Assembly: GCA_017643165.1 (NCBI GenBank)
Contig: JAEPNY010000002.1
Location: 38,305 to 102,304 of the forward strand
Reading direction: 5' to 3'
Length of the DNA stretch: 64,000 nucleotides
Source: Psychroserpens sp.
GTDB lineage: Bacteria > Bacteroidota > Bacteroidia > Flavobacteriales > Flavobacteriaceae
Shown: in pieces, positions 59,201-64,000 of the stretch
Layout of the letters: every line of letters starts with the position of its first letter
Position numbering within the stretch: position 1 is the first letter of the stretch
Program-made: the position numbers and the translations under genes
Notes under the pieces: generated by a model
What the model was told of the DNA's origin: nothing
Seen by the model: the letters and a program-made list of their open reading frames with translations, nothing else
The model's database searches: none

Positions 59201-62200
59201 TTTGTATCTGTTGCAATATGTTCACTATTGGTATCGTAGATATCGTTCAATCCCATGGTAAGAATTCCTTCTATTCGTCCAGTACCGTCAGTCGCATCAT
59301 TAACGCTTCGGGATTGTTTCTGATTTAATTCTGAAACGTCATCTCTACCAATACCTGCGATGTCATAATTGTATCCAGCATTAGATGATTGATCCCAGAT
59401 TACATTACCATCACTATTTACATAATCTTGAGAAGTACCGTTTACGCCTAATGTAATACCGTATTTGATTGCTAAATATGACTGAATTCGATTACGTTCT
59501 TGTGTCATGTTAGCATCATCTTTTCTAGAATCATAAGTAATAATTTCGGCGATTCTACCATCAAAACTACCATTCCAGTATTGACTTCTTCCAACCCAGT
59601 ATCTCGTATTGTTAACCATCGCATATAAGGAGATGTCATTAGTTTCAGTACCAACTTGGTTAGCATTGAAATATAATTCCATATCTGTATCTGCAGCATT
59701 TTGTCTCACATTTACAATATGGATTTGATTGTAATCCGTTCCAGTACTTGTATCTGATCTACCATAACCGTTTTCACCACCACTACCAGCTTCGTTAGTA
59801 GTACCAATACAATAGGTAAGACGTTCATTGTCTACACGTGCCGTATAAGCACCATAACCAAATCCCGTAACATCTTCAGAATAAGTAAATCCTGTAGGGT
59901 CCGAACTTGTAAAGGTATCTAATGGAATCATTGAAGTTGTAATAGTAGGATCAGGCATGATCACAACGAACATATCGTTTGAATTGAATCCACCAGTACC
60001 TGTAAGCTCATCTCTAGACCCATCGTTAATGATATAGGTCATATCTCGATTGGCCGTTGTATTATCGTTTTCAAAATCAATAACAGGATTGAAGTTGAAG
60101 TTTCTTGCTACGCTATTTCTGTAAACTGGTTCTTGACCTGTAACGCGAGTTTCAGCATTATTTCCTTTACCGTTATCCATCCACTTATATACTAAAGCGC
60201 CATCAACACCATATGTAGTTCCGTCTAGTTGGTCAGCTTTTAACCAAAGGTCTAGATCTGCAGTAATTCCTCCTGGGGCTTCCGTTGGCGTACAGAATGA
60301 GATTCCAGTAATAGTGACCATATCAAAATATATTTCATCATCATCAGCACTAGCGTCACAACGTACTCTGAACTGAGCATTTGTCCCAGCTGGGAAGGTA
60401 ACATCTGATGCAAAAATTGTTGCAGTTCTACCATATGCAATAGGTGTAGAGGTAGATTCAAAATCGGCAGTTTTAAATACAATTTGACCACTTTCGTAAG
60501 TTGTAACTATTGTCCAGTTAACACCACCATCACTACTATACTCTACGAAGAAATCTTCAAATGCAGTTTTATTATTCGAACCATCGTAAGTTGAATCCAT
60601 ACTATCTGGCATAAAGAAGAATTTAAAATCAACTTTATCATAAGATGAAATGTCAAATAATGGTGACATATAAGATGATGCACTACCAGTTGGGTCGTCA
60701 TCTCTAACTCTTAAACTATAGCTACCTTGATATGACCAGGTTGCATCGTTAACACGAGCAGCATCAACACCTCCTGAAGTCCATCCGTCTTCTCCAGTTT
60801 CAAAATCGGCTGTATGAAGTACTGTTGATCCACAAGGAGGAGGCACAAAACCTGTACCCTGGATATTGAAGTTATAAGGATTTTCGTCACCATCGTTATT
60901 AGCAATTGAGACAGTCGCTGTACGTAAGCCTAAAACACTAGGATCAAATGTAATACTAAATGTTGTACTACCACTAGCTGCAATAGGTGTACTTGGAATA
61001 GCAGTGAGTGTAAAATCAGCAGCATGAGCACCACCAATGGTTACATAAGGCGAACCACCAGTAAGCGTTACGTCAGCCGTTCCAAGGTTTTCAATGGTAA
61101 ATACATTAACATTAGTTCCACCAGCAATATCAACATTTCCAAAATCGGTATCATCAATTAAGCTAGGTGTAGTATCACCATCTGCAATAGACGTTGCGTT
61201 TCCTATAATATTTATTTCAGGTGTTGGCGTAAATCCTGTTCCTTGAATATCAAAATTGTATGGATTTTCATCACCATCATCGTTGGCAATAGAGATAGTC
61301 GCCGTTCTTAAACCATCTGCACTAGGGTCGAAGGTAATATCAAATGTAGTTGTTGCTCCAATACCGATTGTATTAGAGGGTATAGCAGTAACTGTAAAAT
61401 CAGCTGCATTTGTACCTGAGATAGTCACATATGGTGAAGATCCTGTTAAACTTAGTGCAGCAGTACCTAGGTTTTCGATAGTAAACGTATTTACGTCGGT
61501 AGCTCCAGTTGAATTAACGAGTCCAAAATCCGTATCATCGGCAACATCTGGAGTAGTATCTCCATCTGCAATTGATGTGGCATTACCCTGAATATCAATT
61601 TCAGGTAATGGTGTACTTGTTATCACATTTATCGTATAATCTTCTACTTCACCATCATATCCACTGTCACAACTTCCTGGGTCAGTATTGTATCTCGCTG
61701 CCACACGCATTCTTGTGTTTCCAACAGCAGCCGTTCCTGGAACTGTAATAGATAGAGGACATGCAGATGATAATCCACTCGACACATTGGTGGCGGATCC
61801 AAGGTCATATGTTTCTCCCGCATCATCAAAATCTAAATCTTGATTCCAATCGATCCATGCAAATGCATGAATAGTATAGTTTCCATCAGTATCAAGACTT
61901 ACGCTTAAGTTATAAGAATTTGTTTGTTGAACTGTTGTAGATATTCCTGTAAAATCTTCATAGGCATTGTCCTTTGGAGATCCATCAGAATTATTGATTG
62001 TATTGAAAGTAACATTTGTAATACCCGTATTGTAAGATGTGTTTCCAGCAGCTGGACAAATTGCAGGTGTCGCAATGAGTACGTCGTCATAAACCGTGAA
62101 TTCATTAGTAGCATCACATTGCCCAATAAATCTAATTTGTGCACTTGATGACATGGTATAGGTTCCACTACTTATTGTTGCTTGTAATGTGGTTGTTGTT

Positions 62201-62604
62201 CCAGTACCATTTCCAAAATAATCTGTACCACGTCTATATTGCTGAACCGAATTCCAAGTTGTACCATCATAATATTCTAAATCGAATCCATCACCATCTT
62301 CCTGATTATTAGATAATACACAAAATGTTACTGTTAATTCTGAATAAGTTGAAAAATCCAATGTTGGAGAGGTCCAATCACTTGAATTATCTAAATCATA
62401 ATCGTAATAAGTGAATAAGGCACCATTATTATTACAATGGTATCCTCCGGCAGTTCTTCCGGCCTGAGCTCCACCATCGAACCAGCCATCAGTTCCTGAA
62501 TCAAAGTTATACGAAGCTACGGTTTGACCGTTTCCTAAATGACATAAGAAAAGTATTATACATGCGAGTAAATACTTTCTTATCGAAAGCGTAGAAAGTT
62601 TCAT
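56236..62604 (-). CDS. giant T9SS-exported surface protein (GEVED, choice-of-anchor D, LamG domains)
   Basis: 2122 residues. Signal peptide 1-27 (LLACIILFLCHLGNG); a jelly-roll domain 28-180; a GEVED domain about 235-330 (AWIDWNQDLDFDDAGETYDL ... GYDGEVEDYTI); two near-identical choice-of-anchor D domains (about 332-461 and 462-588); a second jelly-roll about 590-775; a DUF8202-like region about 780-1130; a LamG/concanavalin-like domain about 1280-1440 (FTISAWIKRDAADTGTKSIV ... WHHVAAIYNGTRLYLYIDGV); further beta-rich sequence; and a T9SS sorting domain about 2040-2122 (LYNILGQNIIDIENISELDY). Expected cell-surface or secreted adhesin- or glycan-binding-type protein. Promoter and direct repeat upstream. 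Confidence 0.88.
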   Translation of the reverse strand: MKLSTLSIRKYLLACIILFLCHLGNGQTVASYNFDSGTDGWFDGGAQAGRTAGGYHCNNNGALFTYYDYDLDNSSDWTSPTLDFSTYSELTVTFCVLSNNQEDGDGFDLEYYDGTTWNSVQQYRRGTDYFGNGTGTTTTLQATISSGTYTMSSSAQIRFIGQCDATNEFTVYDDVLIATPAICPAAGNTSYNTGITNVTFNTINNSDGSPKDNAYEDFTGISTTVQQTNSYNLSVSLDTDGNYTIHAFAWIDWNQDLDFDDAGETYDLGSATNVSSGLSSACPLSITVPGTAAVGNTRMRVAARYNTDPGSCDSGYDGEVEDYTINVITSTPLPEIDIQGNATSIADGDTTPDVADDTDFGLVNSTGATDVNTFTIENLGTAALSLTGSSPYVTISGTNAADFTVTAIPSNTIGIGATTTFDITFDPSADGLRTATISIANDDGDENPYNFDIQGTGFTPTPEINIIGNATSIADGDTTPSLIDDTDFGNVDIAGGTNVNVFTIENLGTADVTLTGGSPYVTIGGAHAADFTLTAIPSTPIAASGSTTFSITFDPSVLGLRTATVSIANNDGDENPYNFNIQGTGFVPPPCGSTVLHTADFETGEDGWTSGGVDAARVNDATWSYQGSYSLRVRDDDPTGSASSYMSPLFDISSYDKVDFKFFFMPDSMDSTYDGSNNKTAFEDFFVEYSSDGGVNWTIVTTYESGQIVFKTADFESTSTPIAYGRTATIFASDVTFPAGTNAQFRVRCDASADDDEIYFDMVTITGISFCTPTEAPGGITADLDLWLKADQLDGTTYGVDGALVYKWMDNGKGNNAETRVTGQEPVYRNSVARNFNFNPVIDFENDNTTANRDMTYIINDGSRDELTGTGGFNSNDMFVVIMPDPTITTSMIPLDTFTSSDPTGFTYSEDVTGFGYGAYTARVDNERLTYCIGTTNEAGSGGENGYGRSDTSTGTDYNQIHIVNVRQNAADTDMELYFNANQVGTETNDISLYAMVNNTRYWVGRSQYWNGSFDGRIAEIITYDSRKDDANMTQERNRIQSYLAIKYGITLGVNGTSQDYVNSDGNVIWDQSSNAGYNYDIAGIGRDDVSELNQKQSRSVNDATDGTGRIEGILTMGLNDIYDTNSEHIATDTNTFNDKEYLVWGNNGADLNLAASTITVNMSAGITPALTTDVTFTGMQRVWKVVETGGDIGTVNVRIPQDAIRNITPPGSFYMFISETGIFDPTADYRVMVDDGNGNLETDYDFDGTKFITFGYAPQVVVERSVYFDGSVDYIDMEDALDLDGTGFTISAWIKRDAADTGTKSIVSKRDNPFTTGYDFRILDNNRLQFFWKNGTDQLLRSDASIPDDEWHHVAAIYNGTRLYLYIDGVLDVEEDKTAPIVTDESFYIAAAGKNTPTQFFRGNIDEVRVWDTALTVTQLRYIMNQEIEDNSTFVGGRVLPNTITKNDIGAIPWTELAGYYPMSTYTYTNTEDASGNSNQGALRNLDTVDRQTAPLPYESQANGDWTTSGTWLNNAVQALPNELSVVDGVTPIDWNIVRVAHDVRIDTEVVLGRDREVLGLYVDAGELTVDGSNFDSTAGNGLTITHYLKLDGKIDLEGQSQLVQTTGSDLDPTSSGSLEKDQQGTADVHTYNYWSSPVGEINATTNNNSYTVTDVMLDDGTPINFSNASYDGADGTPVTIADYWIWKFADQPDGDYSAWQHVRQNGTLLAGEGFTMKGPGSGTIVDTQNYEFLGKPNNGDISLTLNAGNDYLVGNPYPSAIDANQFITDNGPNITGAGADPLISGTLYFWEHWGGGSHVLQEYQGGYATYNFSGGVGAPSLGTNDPDVATGGTPTKLPARYIPVSQGFFVVGESNGTINFNNGQRIYELEGPGNSVFVRSDGSNNTADNGDALTDDRMKFRIGFNSINTIHRQLLLTIDETTTMGYDWAFDAKTYDDQMDDLFWMIDNDKYTIQGSNEAEPDTVYPLGIKTSDDGLNTITIDSLENVPDDIEIYIHDLLDDTYHNLREGDFQFFLAAGEYLDRFELTFSTEDSLSVEEQELQSIDVYYDNEVQSIVVFNPNFVEIKSIELYNILGQNIIDIENISELDYSEYEVKNLSTGTYIIKMDTLSGLLSKKVMVK
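60845..61610 (-). repeat. duplicated choice-of-anchor D module inside the giant gene
   Basis: Two consecutive 128-130-codon units (each opening with PEI[DN]I.GNATSIADGDTTP and closing with NPYNF[DN]IQGTGF) share most residues and long DNA stretches, indicating a recent tandem duplication. Confidence 0.85.
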
Positions 62605-62645
62605 AAGCGGTTAAATTTAAGTTTGGGACTAATAAATTTACATTA

Positions 62646-62694
62646 CAAATCTATGAGGTTACTCCATGAAATGCAAAAAAAATCGATGAAATGC
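62646..62694 (-). promoter_or_regulatory. promoter and direct repeat of the giant surface protein gene
   Basis: Minus strand: TTG (62676-62674), 20-bp spacer, TAGATTTG (62653-62646), leader about 35-40 nt. ATGAAATGC (plus strand) occurs at 62666-62674 and 62686-62694, a 20-bp period, with the first copy covering the -33 element and further similarity (poly-A) after each copy. Confidence 0.65.
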
Positions 62695-62809
62695 ACAAAA
62701 AAATTATAAGTTGTTGATAAACAGTGATTTGAGAATAGGCTAATTTTGTGCTATTTTAGAAATTATCATTTATAATTAGTAGTATTTCAAGTATTTAGAG
62801 TAAATAAAA

Positions 62810-62840
62810 AAAGCTGAATCGTGAGATTCAGCTTTAATTT
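62810..62840 (-). terminator. terminator of the repeat-containing T9SS gene
   Basis: AAAGCTGAATC / GATTCAGCTTT stem with a 4-base loop; on the minus strand it is followed by a run of T residues and lies 15 bases after the stop codon. Confidence 0.9.
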
Positions 62841-62854
62841 TTGTTCATTATGTA

Positions 62855-64000
62855 CTAGTCAAACTTGATTAGTTTCTTAGTTACATCTATACCATTAGAA
62901 GTACCAGTAATTTTAATGAAGTATGGTGCTTCTTCTAGTCGATCTAGATCATTCAGGCGGATAGTTCCATCAGTACTAATCTTAGTACGTTTGTAAACCA
63001 CGCGACCGTTTAGATCGTAAATATTTATTTCAAATACGCTACCATTTAGGCTTAACGGTAATGAAATCTCTATAGTTGTGCTGAATGGATTTGGTTGAAT
63101 CTTCACATCTCTCGTACTCACTTCTGGAGTTGTTAATGTGTTATCATCTTGTCCATCACAGTTTTCATCAATCCCATTATCTGGAATTTCCGTAGCTCCA
63201 GGATAAATAGTATCATCGGTATCATCACAATCAGTATTGTCAAGGACAAATCCGGTTGGTTGTGAACAATCAACTACTGATACATCTGGATCACCAAATC
63301 CGTCATCATCCGTATCTGCGTAATACGTTATTCCAGTACCATTATCTGTGACATCCCAGCTACAAGTTGTATTGTTGAATGTCGCAACTTCGAAGCACTC
63401 TAATCCAGTTGGAGCTGGAGGCTGAGTTCCACTAACTTCCCAAGCACATGTTGTGTTATTGAAGGTTGCAGTCTCCCAACACTCTAATCCAGTTGGAGCT
63501 GGTGGCTGAGTTCCACTTACTTCCCAAGCACATGTTGTGTTATTGAAAGTTGCAGTCTCCCAACACTCTAATCCAGTTGGAGCAGGAGGCTGAGTTCCAC
63601 TTACTTCCCAAGCACATGTTGTATTATTAAATGTTGCAGTCTCCCAACATTCTAATCCAGTTGGAGCAGGAGGCTGAGTTCCACTAACTTCCCAAGCACA
63701 TGTTGTGTTATTAAATGTTGCAGTCTCCCAACACTCTAATCCAGTTGGCGCCGGAGGCTGAGTTCCACTAACTTCCCAAGCACATGTTGTATTATTGAAA
63801 GTTGCAGTCTCCCAACACTCTAATCCAGTTGGCGCCGGAGGCTGAGTTCCACTTACTTCCCAAGCACATGTTGTATTATTGAAAGTTGCAGTTTCCCAAC
63901 ACTCTAATCCAGTTGGAGCAGGAGGCTGAGTTCCACTAACTTCCCAAGCACATGTTGTATTATTGAAAGTCGCAGTTTCCCAACACTCTAATCCAGTTGG
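62855..64000 (-). CDS. T9SS-exported repeat protein with MopE-like metal-binding motif (5' end outside window)
   Basis: 382 codons, open to the right edge; the apparent GTG start at 63121 is internal because the frame continues unbroken upstream. From the visible N-side: at least seven 28-residue repeats of the type CWETATFNNTTCAWEVSGTQ-PPAPTGLE, a degenerate eighth ending CSWDVTDNGTG, then a MopE-type putative metal-binding segment (YYADTDDDGFGDPD ... DCDDTDDTIYPGATEIPDNG ... DENCDGQDD), then a T9SS C-terminal domain (IQPNPFSTTIEISLPLSLNG ... DVTKKLIKFD). Surface or secreted protein. Two Cys per repeat suggest disulphide-closed small modules. Full size unknown. Confidence 0.88.
   Translation of the reverse strand, partial: PTGLECWETATFNNTTCAWEVSGTQPPAPTGLECWETATFNNTTCAWEVSGTQPPAPTGLECWETATFNNTTCAWEVSGTQPPAPTGLECWETATFNNTTCAWEVSGTQPPAPTGLECWETATFNNTTCAWEVSGTQPPAPTGLECWETATFNNTTCAWEVSGTQPPAPTGLECWETATFNNTTCAWEVSGTQPPAPTGLECFEVATFNNTTCSWDVTDNGTGITYYADTDDDGFGDPDVSVVDCSQPTGFVLDNTDCDDTDDTIYPGATEIPDNGIDENCDGQDDNTLTTPEVSTRDVKIQPNPFSTTIEISLPLSLNGSVFEINIYDLNGRVVYKRTKISTDGTIRLNDLDRLEEAPYFIKITGTSNGIDVTKKLIKFD
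63337..64000 (-). repeat. 84-bp tandem repeat array
   Basis: The anchor GCTGAGTTCCAC starts at 63421, 63505, 63589, 63673, 63757, 63841 and 63925, a constant 84-bp period in frame with the coding sequence. Units differ mostly at synonymous sites (GGAGCTGGA, GGAGCAGGA, GGCGCCGGA; GTGTTATTGAA versus GTATTATTAAA). The first unit (63337-63420) is diverged. The array continues beyond the window. Confidence 0.95.

Noticed and set aside
63337-64000. CRISPR-like regular repeats
   Set aside because: Units are directly adjacent without unique spacers, keep the reading frame and encode a conserved 28-residue motif; it is a coding tandem repeat.
1-64000. Prophage, transposon, restriction or other defence island
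   Set aside because: No integrase, transposase, phage structural, restriction, toxin-antitoxin or CRISPR-associated motifs were recognised in any of the larger frames; base composition looks even apart from the small repeat at 40.4 kb.

Overview
The window is chromosomal DNA of a member of the Bacteroidota, almost certainly a (probably marine) Flavobacteriaceae; I cannot fix the genus. Reasons: strongly A+T-rich DNA; promoters of the Bacteroidota type (TAnnTTTG with a TTG 18-20 bp upstream); few Shine-Dalgarno sequences; exported proteins with type IX secretion (T9SS) C-terminal sorting domains; families typical of this group (DUF4920, DUF6495, DUF4197, DUF1684, the AIR-synthase-like PurM, glutamine synthetase III, fused IcmF). 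Most of it is ordinary, densely packed housekeeping DNA. I see no prophage, insertion sequence, CRISPR array or classical defence island.

Layout. 1-1.8 kb: VOC-family gene cut by the edge, AraC-type regulator and two unknown exported/membrane proteins. 1.8-2.9 kb: tRNA-Arg(ACG), its terminator, a 50-codon small gene and a gene-poor stretch. 2.9-8.7 kb: secreted endonuclease I-type nuclease, a BlaI/M56 antirepressor pair with tandem operators, and a Ca2+/Na+ exchanger. 8.7-12.2 kb: two different glutamine synthetases (types II and III) transcribed divergently from a shared control region. 12.3-19.7 kb: small secreted peptide, outer-membrane barrel, purM, prfA, pyrF, a metal-receptor-like protein and small unknowns. 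19.8-27.6 kb: fused acyl-CoA mutase IcmF, Lrp-type regulator, DJ-1/PfpI lipoprotein, MFS exporter with an attenuator-like leader, DUF1684 lipoprotein, fluoride channel. 27.6-38.3 kb: SRPBCC proteins, ilvE, DUF4920/cytochrome-like/mnmD cluster, Sir2 deacylase, trmH. 38.4-49.9 kb: DEAD-box helicase with a structured leader, a structured intergenic repeat, rdgB, an AtoE-type carrier, hpf, rlmH, nadC, yihY, priA. 49.9-56.2 kb: LytTR response regulator, rpsF-rpsR-rplI, AraC regulator with ABC permease, hisS. 56.2-64 kb: two very large T9SS surface proteins, the second running off the window and containing a near-perfect 84-bp (28-residue) tandem repeat.

How parts work together. GSII and GSIII flank a control region in which each promoter carries a copy of the same AAAAAAATAGGGGTA element, suggesting joint nitrogen control. 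BlaI and the Lrp-type gene both have perfect palindromes over their own promoters, consistent with autoregulation. rpsF-rpsR-rplI, prfA, hpf, rlmH, trmH, mnmD and hisS give the window a translation theme but are spread over separate transcripts.

Most interesting regulatory candidate: minus strand 26569-26360, where a promoter, a 24-codon leader ORF, a leader hairpin and a strong intrinsic terminator precede an MFS exporter gene, the layout of translation-coupled attenuation. Other candidates are a structured small RNA near 18.0-18.1 kb, a helicase leader with two perfect hairpins, and a closed multi-stem repeat at 40.4-40.5 kb. All functional statements are from sequence reading and recalled family knowledge; no search or folding program was run.
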